From: Streptomyces sp. A2-16
GTDB taxonomy: Bacteria > Actinomycetota > Actinomycetes > Streptomycetales > Streptomycetaceae
Assembly: GCF_018128905.1 (NCBI RefSeq)
Contig: NZ_CP063808.1
Coordinates: 1-64,000 of the forward strand
Length of the DNA stretch: 64,000 nucleotides
Direction of reading: 5' to 3'
Part shown: piece after piece, positions 23,426 to 31,441 of the stretch
Layout: each line of letters begins with the position of its first letter
How positions within the stretch are numbered: the stretch's first letter is position 1
Notes under the pieces: generated by a model
Database searches by the model: none
Told to the model about the DNA's origin: nothing
Seen by the model: only the letters and a program-made list of their open reading frames with translations
Made by a program: the position numbers and the translations under genes

Positions 23426-23457
23426 CGCCCCGCTCAACCGTAAGGATGAGCGGGGCG
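23426..23457 (+). terminator. Terminator of the cyclophilin gene
   Basis: CGCCCCGCTCA (23426-23436) and TGAGCGGGGCG (23447-23457) form a perfect 11-bp stem with a 10-nt loop, 32 bp after the stop. Confidence 0.85.
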
Positions 23458-23499
23458 GTGCACGTGGGTACGACGACTCAGGGCGACTTAGGGGATGGC

Positions 23500-24384
23500 A
23501 TGAATCAGGAGGCGGGCAGTTCGCAGGAGGCCCAGAGCCTGCCTGGCTGCTACCGGCACCCGGACCGTGAGACCGGCATCCGCTGCACCCGCTGCGAGCG
23601 CCCGATCTGCCCCGAGTGCATGATCAGTGCCTCCGTCGGCTTCCAGTGCCCCGAGTGCGTGCGCGACGGGGGCGGCAGCGGACCGGCTCCGGCGGCGGCG
23701 CGGCCCCGCACCATCGCGGGCGGCAGCGTCACGGCCGATCCCCGGCTGTTCACCAAGATCCTCATCGGGATCAACCTCGCGGTGTTCATCGCCATCCAGG
23801 CCAACGCGTCCCTGGCGACCGACCTCAGCCTCATCGGCGCTTATCCGCCGGCGCCGTTCCAGCCCACCGAGGGCGTCGCCGACGGGCAGTACTACCGCCT
23901 GGTGACCTCGATGTTCGCGCACCAGGAGATCTGGCACATCGGCTTCAACATGCTGAGCCTGTGGTGGCTCGGCGGCCCCCTGGAAGCGGCCCTGGGGCGG
24001 GCGCGCTATCTCGCGGTCTACCTCGTCTCCGGTCTCGCGGGCAGCGCCCTGGCCTATCTGCTGGCCAGTCCGGTCACCCAGACGCTCGGCGCCTCCGGTG
24101 CCATCTTCGGCCTGTTCGGCGCGACCGCGGTCCTGATGCGCCGGCTCAACTACGATCTGCGGCCGATCATCGCACTGCTGGTGATCAACCTGATCTTCAC
24201 CTTCGGCTGGAGCAGCATCTCCTGGCAGGCCCACATCGGCGGCCTCGTCGCCGGGCTCATCACGGGCTACGGCATGGTCCACGCCCCACGCGAGCGGCGG
24301 GCGCTGGTGCAGTACGGCACCTGTGCGCTGGTGCTGCTGGTCGTCGTGGTCATGATCGTGGTTCGGACCGCCCAGTTGACCTGA
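23500..24384 (+). CDS. Rhomboid family intramembrane serine protease
   Basis: The 294-residue protein has an N-terminal zinc-ribbon/B-box-like segment with CTRC, CPEC and CPEC cysteines (29-53), then six membrane helices. The rhomboid motifs are complete: HIGFNM near 146, GASGAIFG with catalytic Ser199, and WQAHIGG with catalytic His245. The ATG at 23500 was chosen over 23446 because the longer form adds only an unconserved segment overlapping the upstream terminator. The substrate is unknown. Confidence 0.9.
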   Translation: MNQEAGSSQEAQSLPGCYRHPDRETGIRCTRCERPICPECMISASVGFQCPECVRDGGGSGPAPAAARPRTIAGGSVTADPRLFTKILIGINLAVFIAIQANASLATDLSLIGAYPPAPFQPTEGVADGQYYRLVTSMFAHQEIWHIGFNMLSLWWLGGPLEAALGRARYLAVYLVSGLAGSALAYLLASPVTQTLGASGAIFGLFGATAVLMRRLNYDLRPIIALLVINLIFTFGWSSISWQAHIGGLVAGLITGYGMVHAPRERRALVQYGTCALVLLVVVVMIVVRTAQLT

Positions 24385-24414
24385 AACGGTCCGCACGACC
24401 CCTCTGAGCGGCCG

Positions 24415-24625
24415 TTGTCCACAGCGAGTGCCCGATCTTGTGCATACAGTGCGGGAACAGCTGTGCCCCCTGTCGCTGACCCGTGTTTACGCAGGCCAGG
24501 AAGGGGGCGAACAAGCTTGCGGGCACTGGTGCGATGGTCGTACCGGCGTCAACGCCCGAGGGGTTATCCACAGATCGTCGTCTTTTCCCCAGCCCATTGT
24601 GGAAATGCCGCCGGGCTGTGGATAA
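24415..24625. other. DnaA-box cluster between the rhomboid and crgA genes
   Basis: The 265-bp convergent gap 24385-24649 holds a perfect TTGTCCACA at 24415-24423, a perfect TTATCCACA at 24564-24572 and its exact inverse TGTGGATAA at 24617-24625. A weaker TGTGGAAAT lies near 24599. The inverted pair could also fold as a hairpin. No gene is present. Clusters like this can titrate DnaA or be regulatory; the role is inferred. Confidence 0.75.
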
Positions 24626-24649
24626 CTCAGCGGATACCCCTGGGGAGAG

Positions 24650-24904
24650 CTACTTCCACTGGGTGGAGACGGCGAATCCGGCGGCGATGAAACCGAAGCC
24701 CACCACGATGTTCCAGTTGTCCAGAGCGTCGATGGGCAGCGAGCCGTCGGTCACATAGAAGACGACGATCCAGGCGAGCCCGATGAGGAACATGGCCAGC
24801 ATCACCGGGGCGACCCAGGCGCGGCTGTTCAGTTTGATGGCGGTCGCCTGCTTCGCCGCGGGCGGCGTGTAGTCGGCCTTCTTGCGGATACGTGACTTCG
24901 GCAC
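24650..24904 (-). CDS. crgA: Cell division inhibitor CrgA
   Basis: CrgA is a small two-helix membrane protein that restrains septation in Streptomyces and contacts FtsZ, PBPs and Wag31 in other actinobacteria. The 84-residue product has the signature basic start [15 protein letters not shown], helix 1 near 31-51 ([19 protein letters not shown]) and helix 2 near 66-80 ([15 protein letters not shown]). Length and order match the family. It is divergent from the DUF881 gene. Confidence 0.96.
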   Translation of the reverse strand: MPKSRIRKKADYTPPAAKQATAIKLNSRAWVAPVMLAMFLIGLAWIVVFYVTDGSLPIDALDNWNIVVGFGFIAAGFAVSTQWK

Positions 24905-25044
24905 GAGGGTCTCTCCTGTCGATGCGCTGCGTGGCCGCGCAGGTAACTGGTCGGGCTCGGGGCAGCGTACAAGGGGACACTGAGTGCTCCCCCGGGCGTC
25001 CGTTAGCGTAGTGCTTCCGTAGCGCCGAAGGAGATAAGGGTACG

Positions 25045-25824
25045 TTGAGCAATTCTGCCGACTCCCCCCAGTCCGGATCCAGTCCTGTCCGCAGGCGGGG
25101 TTTCCGGCCGGTGAGAGTGCTCACGGTGGCTGTCTTCGCTCTCGCCGGACTCATCTTCTTCACGAGTTTCAATACGGCCAAGGGCACCGACATCCGCACG
25201 GACGCCTCCCTGCTGAAGCTCTCGGACCTGATCCAGGAGCGCAGCCGCAACAACGGCGAGCTCGACGAGTCGAACGGCTCGTTGCGCCGGGACGTCGAGT
25301 CGCTCGCCGAGCGTGACGACGGCAGCACCAAGGCCGAGGACGACAAGCTCGCCGCCCTGGAGGACCGGGCGGGCACCCAGAAGCTCAAGGGGAAGGCCGT
25401 CACGGTCACGCTCGACGACGCCCCGCCGAACGCCACCGCGAAGCTCCCCGGCTATCCCGAGCCGCAGCCCGACTACCTGGTCATCCACCAGCAGGACCTG
25501 CAGGCCGTGGTCAACGCCCTGTGGAAGGGCGGGGCCAAGGGCATCAAGGTGATGGACCAGCGGCTGATCTCCACCAGCGCCGTGCGCTGCGTCGGCAACA
25601 CCCTGATCCTTCAGGGCCGCGTCTATTCGCCGCCGTACAAGATCCAGGCGGTCGGTGACCCCGGCAGGCTGAAGCAGGCGCTCGCGGACTCCAAGGCGAT
25701 CCAGAACTACATGGTCTACGTCAACGTCTACGGCCTCGGCTGGAATGTCGCCGACGACGGCACGGTGACTCTTCCCGGCTACTCGGGCACAGTGGATCTG
25801 CAGTACGCCAAGCCCGTGGAGTGA
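25045..25824 (+). CDS. DUF881 family membrane-anchored protein
   Basis: The 259-residue protein has a short cytoplasmic tail, one membrane helix near 24-42 ([17 protein letters not shown]), a coiled-coil-like segment (about 50-110) and an extracellular DUF881 domain ending [15 protein letters not shown]881 proteins lie beside division and wall genes in actinobacteria and Firmicutes, with no settled function. A TTG start at 25045 is supported by AAGGAG and AAGGG upstream and by conservation at the N-terminus. It begins the sortase operon. Confidence 0.85.
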   Translation: MSNSADSPQSGSSPVRRRGFRPVRVLTVAVFALAGLIFFTSFNTAKGTDIRTDASLLKLSDLIQERSRNNGELDESNGSLRRDVESLAERDDGSTKAEDDKLAALEDRAGTQKLKGKAVTVTLDDAPPNATAKLPGYPEPQPDYLVIHQQDLQAVVNALWKGGAKGIKVMDQRLISTSAVRCVGNTLILQGRVYSPPYKIQAVGDPGRLKQALADSKAIQNYMVYVNVYGLGWNVADDGTVTLPGYSGTVDLQYAKPVE

Positions 25825-25851
25825 GCACGGTGTGAGCCCCTGGAGCCGCCG

Positions 25852-26541
25852 GTGCGTGTCGTCGTCAGGACCGTCAGCGAGCTGTGCATCACCGCCGGCG
25901 CCCTGATCGTGTTGTTCGTCGCCTATGTGCTGTTCTGGACCGGTGTGAAGGCCGACACCGTCATGGACGACCAGATCGACCAGTTACAGCACCAGTGGTC
26001 GCAGGGGAGCGTGCCGCAGCCGAAGGTGACGGGTGGTGCGTCCGCCGCTCCCGCGGAGCCGGCGCCGTACCGGAACGGGAAGCCCTTCGCGATCATGTAC
26101 ATCCCGCGGCTTGGTTTCACGTGGAACAAGCCCGTGCTCGAGGGCACCGGGGTCGGCACCCTGAAGAAGGGGCTCGGTCACTACGCGAACACCGCGCAGC
26201 TGGGGCAGCAGGGCAACTTCTCGGTCGCCGGGCACCGGCGCACCTACGGGGACCCCTTCAAGGACTTTCCCGAGCTGCGGCGCGGTGACGCGGTCGTCCT
26301 GACCGACGGGACGACCTGGTTCACGTATCGGATCGACAAAGGGCCTTACAAAACAGTGCCCACTGACATTGAGGTGATCGATCCTGTGCCACGTAAATCC
26401 GGGTACACGCGGCCTGGCCGCTATCTCACGCTGACCACGTGCGATCCGGAGTGGGGACACAGTCACCGGCTGATCGTCTGGGCACACCTGGACTCCACAC
26501 AGCCTGTGGAGGACGGCAAGCCTGTTGCCCTGCGCCGTTAG
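25852..26541 (+). CDS. Class E-type sortase, first of three, with a TTA codon
   Basis: Sortases are membrane transpeptidases that cleave sorting signals and attach proteins to the wall. The 229-residue product has one helix (about 10-32) and a sortase barrel with His128 in SVAGHRR, Cys197 in TLTTCDPE and Arg206 in HRLIVW. The GTG at 25852 lies 27 bp after the DUF881 stop. Codon 45 is TTA (25984-25986), the only in-frame TTA I find in the window, so translation should need the bldA tRNA. The substrate motif cannot be read. Confidence 0.92.
   Translation: MRVVVRTVSELCITAGALIVLFVAYVLFWTGVKADTVMDDQIDQLQHQWSQGSVPQPKVTGGASAAPAEPAPYRNGKPFAIMYIPRLGFTWNKPVLEGTGVGTLKKGLGHYANTAQLGQQGNFSVAGHRRTYGDPFKDFPELRRGDAVVLTDGTTWFTYRIDKGPYKTVPTDIEVIDPVPRKSGYTRPGRYLTLTTCDPEWGHSHRLIVWAHLDSTQPVEDGKPVALRR
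26114..26127. other. Near-perfect ParB site (parS-like)
   Basis: GTTTCACGTGGAAC differs from the parS consensus GTTTCACGTGAAAC at one position. It lies within the first sortase gene. Confidence 0.55.
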
Positions 26542-26593
26542 TCTGGTGCGGTACGGCGTGTGTGTGGTGCCGTGGTGCGACGGAAGGGACGGC

Positions 26594-26755
26594 ATGTACG
26601 GCTGGATCTGGCGGCATCTGCCGGGGAACGCATGGGTGAAGGCGCTGCTCTCGCTCATGCTGGTCGTTGCTGTGGTCTACGTCCTGTTCCAGTACGTGTT
26701 CCCGTGGGCCGAACCGCTGCTGCCCTTCAACGATGTGACGGTGGACAACCAGTGA
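26594..26755 (+). CDS. Small single-helix membrane protein
   Basis: The 53-residue protein MYGWIWRHLPGNAWVKALLS... has one membrane helix near 18-37 and a short outer tail ending PLLPFNDVTVDNQ. GGAAGG precedes the ATG, and the stop overlaps the next gene's GTG by 4 bp, which supports real translation. I know no function. Its position between a sortase and pabA is a common Streptomyces arrangement. Confidence 0.75.
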   Translation: MYGWIWRHLPGNAWVKALLSLMLVVAVVYVLFQYVFPWAEPLLPFNDVTVDNQ

Positions 26756-27390
26756 GCGCGCGCATTCTCGTCGTCGACAACTACGACAGCTTCGTCTTCA
26801 ACCTGGTCCAGTACCTGTACCAGCTGGGCGCCGAGTGCGAGGTGCTGCGCAACGACGAGGTGTCGACGGCGCACGCCCAGGACGGCTTCGACGGCGTCCT
26901 GCTGTCGCCGGGCCCCGGGACACCGGAGGAGGCGGGCGTGTGCGTGGACATGGTCCGCCACTGCGCCTCGACCGGAGTACCGGTCTTCGGTGTCTGCCTC
27001 GGCATGCAGTCGATGCAGGTGGCGTACGGCGGGGTCGTCAACCGGGCTCCCGAGCTGCTGCACGGCAAGACGTCGCTGGTCGAGCACGAGGGTCGCGGGG
27101 TCTTCGCCGGGCTGCCCACGCCGTTCACCGCCACCCGGTACCACTCGCTGGCCGCCGAGCCGACGACGGTTCCGGCCGAGCTGGAGGTCACCGCGCGGAC
27201 GCAGGACGGGATCGTCATGGGGCTGCGGCACCGTGAACTCCCGGTCGAGGGTGTGCAGTTCCACCCCGAGTCGGTCCTGACGGAGCACGGTCACCTGATG
27301 CTGGCCAACTGGCTGGTGGAGTGCGGGGACCAGGGCGCGGTGGCGAGGTCGGCGGGGCTCGCCCCGGTGGTGGGCAGGGCCACGGCGTGA
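26752..27390 (+). CDS. Glutamine amidotransferase, aminodeoxychorismate/anthranilate synthase component II
   Basis: The 212-residue class I amidotransferase should release ammonia from glutamine for aminodeoxychorismate synthase (folate) or anthranilate synthase (tryptophan). Catalytic Cys82 is in FGVCLGMQ, and His171 and Glu173 are in VQFHPESV. The start is VSARILVVDNYDSFVFNLVQ with GTG at 26752. No component I partner is nearby, so PabA versus TrpG cannot be decided and either role, or both, is possible. GTGA overlap couples it to the next sortase. Confidence 0.9.
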   Translation: MSARILVVDNYDSFVFNLVQYLYQLGAECEVLRNDEVSTAHAQDGFDGVLLSPGPGTPEEAGVCVDMVRHCASTGVPVFGVCLGMQSMQVAYGGVVNRAPELLHGKTSLVEHEGRGVFAGLPTPFTATRYHSLAAEPTTVPAELEVTARTQDGIVMGLRHRELPVEGVQFHPESVLTEHGHLMLANWLVECGDQGAVARSAGLAPVVGRATA

Positions 27391-28460
27391 CGGCCCTGCG
27401 CCCCGAGCGCGAGGACTTGTACGGCGACGCGTCGTACGAGTCCTACGGCGGCGATGCCTACGGGGGCCAACCCCGTGGGGGCGATCCCTACGGCGGGGGG
27501 TCTGCCGCCGGGGCGCCGGCGCCGTATGTGCCTCCGGCCGACGACGAGACGGTGGCGTTGCGGATACCCGATCCGCCGCCGCCCTCCATATCCGCCTCTG
27601 CGGCCTCTTCCGTCACATCCGCCACTGGATCCCCACAGGGCGGCCGCGCGGCCCGCAGAAAGGCCGCCAAGCGCCGTCACGGGCGTCATGGCGGTACGGC
27701 CGCCCCCGAGGCGCAGCCGGAGCTGGAGTCCGCGGACGGGAAGCCGCTCTCCCGTGTCGAGGCCCGCAGACAGGCAAAGGCACGCAAACCCGGCCCGGCC
27801 GTCGTCGCGAGCCGGGCGATCGGTGAGGTGTTCATCACCACCGGCGTGCTGATGCTGCTGTTCGTCAGCTACCAGTTGTGGTGGACGAACGTGCGGGCGC
27901 ACGCGGCGGCGGACAAGGAGGCGAGCAGCCTCCAGAACGACTGGGCGAGCGGGAAGGGCGCCCCGGGCACCTTCGAGCCGGGACAGGGTTTCGCCCTGCT
28001 GCACATCCCCAAGCTGGACGTGGTCGTGCCGATCGCCGAGGGCGTCAGCAACAAGAAGGTCCTCGACAAGGGCATGGTCGGCCACTACGGGGAGGGCCCG
28101 CTGAAGACGGCGATGCCCGACGCGAAGACCGGGAACTTCGCTCTCGCCGGGCACCGCAACACGCACGGCGAGCCCTTCCGTTACATCAACAAGCTCAGCC
28201 CGGGTGACGCGATCATCGTCGAGACGCAGGACGAGTACTACGTCTACAAGATGACGTCGACGCTTCCGGTGACGGCTCCGAGCAACACGAGCGTGATCGA
28301 CCCCATCCCCAAGGGATCCGGCTTCACCACGGCCGGCCGCTACATCACCCTCACCACCTGCACGCCGGAGTTCACCAGCAAGTACCGGTTGATCGTCTGG
28401 GGCAAGATGGTCGAGGAACGGCCGCGCAGCAAGGGCAAGCCGGATGCGCTCGTCCAGTAA
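27387..28460 (+). CDS. Class E-type sortase with long cytoplasmic N-terminus
   Basis: The 357-residue protein has a Gly/Tyr/Pro-rich N-terminus with YGGD repeats, a basic RRKAAKRRHGRHG segment, a helix near 145-165, and a C-terminal sortase domain with His256 in FALAGHRNTHG, Cys325 in TLTTCTPE and Arg334 in SKYRLIVW. It is coupled to pabA/trpG by GTGA overlap. Class E sortases replace class A as housekeeping enzymes in high-GC Gram-positives, recognising LAXTG-type signals. The tail may interact with other membrane proteins. Confidence 0.93.
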   Translation: MTALRPEREDLYGDASYESYGGDAYGGQPRGGDPYGGGSAAGAPAPYVPPADDETVALRIPDPPPPSISASAASSVTSATGSPQGGRAARRKAAKRRHGRHGGTAAPEAQPELESADGKPLSRVEARRQAKARKPGPAVVASRAIGEVFITTGVLMLLFVSYQLWWTNVRAHAAADKEASSLQNDWASGKGAPGTFEPGQGFALLHIPKLDVVVPIAEGVSNKKVLDKGMVGHYGEGPLKTAMPDAKTGNFALAGHRNTHGEPFRYINKLSPGDAIIVETQDEYYVYKMTSTLPVTAPSNTSVIDPIPKGSGFTTAGRYITLTTCTPEFTSKYRLIVWGKMVEERPRSKGKPDALVQ

Positions 28461-28473
28461 GGGCAGATGACTA

Positions 28474-29211
28474 GTGGCAGCGACCACCGAACAAGAGCAG
28501 AACACCGGCACGCCTGCGCCGCGCCGCCGCGGCCCCGGCCCGATCGCCATGGCGGTCAGTGTCTTCGGTGAACTCCTCATCACGGCAGGCCTGGTGCTCG
28601 GCCTGTTCGTCGTCTACTCGCTGTGGTGGACGAACGTCGTCGCCGACCGCGCGGCGGACAAGCAGGCCGACAAGGTGCGCGACGCCTGGACCGAGCGGAC
28701 CACCGGCGGTCCCGGCGCGCTGGACACCAAGAACGGCATCGGCTTCCTGCACGTGCCCGCGATGAAGAACGGCGAGGTCCTGGTCGAGAAGGGCACCTCG
28801 ACGAAGATCCTCAACGACGGTGTCGCCGGCTACTACACCGACCCCGTCAAGGCCACGCTCCCCACCAGCGGCAAGAACGGCAACTTCTCCCTCGCCGCCC
28901 ACCGCGACGGCCACGGCGCGAAGTTCCACAACATCGACAAGCTCAAGAAGGGCGACCCGATCGTCTTCGAGACCAAGGACGAGTGGTACGTCTACAAGGT
29001 CTACGCCGTCCTCCCCGAGACCTCGAAGTACAACGTCAAGGTCCTCGGCCAGATCCCCAAGGAGTCCGGCAAGAAGAAGGCCGGCCACTACATCACCCTG
29101 ACGACGTGCACGCCGGTCTACACGTCCCGCTACCGCTACGTCGTGTGGGGCGAACTGGTCCGCACGCAGAAGGTGGACAGCGAGCGGACGCTGCCGAAGG
29201 AACTGCGGTAA
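28474..29211 (+). CDS. Class E-type sortase, third in the cluster
   Basis: The 245-residue protein has a helix near 28-50 and a sortase domain with His143 in SLAAHRDGHG, Cys212 in TLTTCTPV and Arg221 in SRYRYVVW. It begins 13 bp after the preceding sortase and resembles it most, so the two look like a tandem duplication. In S. coelicolor two class E sortases, SrtE1 and SrtE2, act on long chaplins in aerial development. They probably correspond to this pair, but I infer that from neighbourhood. Confidence 0.93.
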   Translation: MAATTEQEQNTGTPAPRRRGPGPIAMAVSVFGELLITAGLVLGLFVVYSLWWTNVVADRAADKQADKVRDAWTERTTGGPGALDTKNGIGFLHVPAMKNGEVLVEKGTSTKILNDGVAGYYTDPVKATLPTSGKNGNFSLAAHRDGHGAKFHNIDKLKKGDPIVFETKDEWYVYKVYAVLPETSKYNVKVLGQIPKESGKKKAGHYITLTTCTPVYTSRYRYVVWGELVRTQKVDSERTLPKELR

Positions 29212-29215
29212 CCAC

Positions 29216-29266
29216 CGAACGGAAGAGCCCCGGCCCCCACTGAGGGGGCCGGGGCTCTTCCGTTCG
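29216..29266. terminator. Bidirectional terminator between sortase and pknB
   Basis: Perfect 23-bp arms (29216-29238 and 29244-29266) around ACTGA form a very strong hairpin. It lies between two convergent stops and can serve both. Confidence 0.95.
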
Positions 29267-29277
29267 CTGCCGTGCGG

Positions 29278-31272
29278 CTAGCCGTTTCCGCCTCCGAAGA
29301 AGCCTCCGCCGTTGTTGCCGCCGTTGTTGTTGCCGCCTCCGACGCTCACCGTGGCCAGGGTGATCTGGGTGCTGCCCGGGTCGTCGACCTCGTTGCCGCC
29401 GCCCGGGTCCTGCTGGGCCACCAGTGCGGTGTCGCTCTGGTCGCTGCCGTTCGCGAACTGGATGTTCGTGAAGCCGGCGCTGTTGAGGATCTGCCTGGCC
29501 TGGGCGACCGTGCGGCCCACGACGTTCGGGACCTCGGTCTTGTCCTTCGGCTTGCCGATCTGGATGTTCACCGAGGAGTTCTTGTCGGCCTGGGTACCGG
29601 CCTGCGGGGCCGTGGAGATGACCTTGCCGATCTGGTTGGTGTCGTCGGTCTCGACCTCGGTGCAGTTGCCGACGAGGTTGTTCGCCTGCATCTGCGCCTT
29701 GGCCTCGTCACAGGACCGGCCGATGACGTCCGGGACCGTGGACTTCTCCTCGGCCTTGGCGACGGTGAGGGTGATGGTGGACCCCTTCTCCACCTCCGCG
29801 CCCAGCTCCGGGTCCTGCCCCGTGACGGTGCCCGCCTTCTCGGTGGACACCTCCTGCTTGGTCTTGACGACGAACTGGTACTTGTCGCTCTCCAGCGTCT
29901 CGGTGGCCTTGTCGACGTCCTGGCCGAGGACGCTGGGGACGGCCACCTTCGGCGCCCCGGTGGACACCACGATGCTGACGGCGGAGTTCTTGTCGACCTT
30001 CGTGCCGCCCGTCGGGTTCTGCTCGCAGATGTTGCCCTTGGCCGTGTTCTCACACGCCTTCTGCGTGACCTCGCCGAGCTTCAGGTCGACGTTGCCCAAC
30101 TGTCTGGTGGCGTCGGCCTGTGTCTGGTTGACGAGGTTCGGCACGGCCACCTGGTCGTTGCCGGCACCGCCACCGCTGAAGATCCACTTGCCGATCAGGA
30201 TCGCGCCGACGAGCACCAGGATGCCCGCCACCACCAGCAGGATCGTCGAGGTGTTCGACTTCTTCTGGCGGCGCCGGTCGGGGCGGTCGTCATAGCCGTA
30301 GCCGCCGTCGTCCGGGTTCATCGGCGGGAGCATGGTGGTGGCGCCCGCGTCGGAGCGCAGGGCCGTCGTCGGCTGGTCGTCCGGGTAGCCGCCGTAGCCC
30401 ACCGAGCCCATCGCCGCGGTGGCGGCGACCGGCTGTCCGTCGAGGCAGGCCTCGATGTCGGCGCGCATCTCGTCGGCCGACTGGTACCGGTAGTTGGGGT
30501 CCTTGACCAGGGCCCGCAGCACGATCGCGTCCATCTCGGGCGTGATCTCGGGGTCGAAGACCGACGGGGGCTGCGCCTCCTCCCGTACGTGCTGGTACGC
30601 GACGGCCACCGGGGAGTCGCCCACGAAGGGCGGCCGGACCGTCAGCAGCTCGTACAGGAGACAGCCGGTGGAGTAGAGGTCGGACCTCGCGTCGACCTGC
30701 TCGCCCTTGGCCTGCTCCGGGGAGAGGTACTGGGCGGTGCCGATCACCGCGGACGTCTGGGTCATCGTCATGCCGGAGTCGCCCATGGCGCGGGCGATGC
30801 CGAAGTCCATGACCTTGACCTGGCCGTTGCGCGTGAGCATGACGTTGGCCGGCTTGATGTCCCGGTGGACGATGCCGCTGCGGTGGGAGTACTCCAGCGC
30901 CTGGAGAATCCCGATGGTCATCTCCAGGGAGCGCTCCGGCAGCAGCTTGCGGCCGGAGTGCAGCAGCTCACGAAGCGTGGAGCCGTCGACGTACTCCATG
31001 ACGATGTACGGGATCGAGACCCCGTCGATGTAGTCCTCGCCCGTGTCGTAGACCGCCACGATCGCGGGATGGTTGAGCGAGGCGGCCGACTGGGCCTCCC
31101 GGCGGAACCGGGCCTGGAAGGACGGGTCGCGCGCGAGGTCCGCGCGCAGTGTCTTCACCGCCACCGTGCGGCCGAGGCGCGTGTCCATGGCGAGGTAGAC
31201 CTCCGCCATGCCACCACGGCCGAGCACCTGGCCCAGCTCGTACCGGCCGCCGAGGCGACGCGGCTCTTCCAT
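29278..31272 (-). CDS. pknB: Serine/threonine protein kinase PknB with PASTA repeats
   Basis: PknB phosphorylates cell-wall and division proteins on sensing muropeptides or lipid II. The 664-residue product has a Hanks kinase domain (10-280) with K40, HRDIKPAN at 136-143 and DFG at 156-158, a juxtamembrane linker, one helix at 343-365, and about four extracellular PASTA repeats (VAVPNL, VAVPSV, STVPDV and TEVPNV starts). A short Asn/Gly tail ends the protein. It is the last gene of the reverse-strand fhaA-to-pknB cluster. Confidence 0.97.
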   Translation of the reverse strand: MEEPRRLGGRYELGQVLGRGGMAEVYLAMDTRLGRTVAVKTLRADLARDPSFQARFRREAQSAASLNHPAIVAVYDTGEDYIDGVSIPYIVMEYVDGSTLRELLHSGRKLLPERSLEMTIGILQALEYSHRSGIVHRDIKPANVMLTRNGQVKVMDFGIARAMGDSGMTMTQTSAVIGTAQYLSPEQAKGEQVDARSDLYSTGCLLYELLTVRPPFVGDSPVAVAYQHVREEAQPPSVFDPEITPEMDAIVLRALVKDPNYRYQSADEMRADIEACLDGQPVAATAAMGSVGYGGYPDDQPTTALRSDAGATTMLPPMNPDDGGYGYDDRPDRRRQKKSNTSTILLVVAGILVLVGAILIGKWIFSGGGAGNDQVAVPNLVNQTQADATRQLGNVDLKLGEVTQKACENTAKGNICEQNPTGGTKVDKNSAVSIVVSTGAPKVAVPSVLGQDVDKATETLESDKYQFVVKTKQEVSTEKAGTVTGQDPELGAEVEKGSTITLTVAKAEEKSTVPDVIGRSCDEAKAQMQANNLVGNCTEVETDDTNQIGKVISTAPQAGTQADKNSSVNIQIGKPKDKTEVPNVVGRTVAQARQILNSAGFTNIQFANGSDQSDTALVAQQDPGGGNEVDDPGSTQITLATVSVGGGNNNGGNNGGGFFGGGNG

Positions 31273-31441
31273 AGCTTCCTACCAGCCCTCTCCGTCGGTC
31301 CCGACCGGCACGTGTGTGCCGTCGGAGGCTGCACTCCGGGCCTACCGTACCCGGCTAGCTTTGTGTGACCTGGCCAAGTGCGTCACCCGATACAGGACCG
31401 GTATCGCAACGTGCACCGATGTGAAGGCGACGTGAGCGGGG

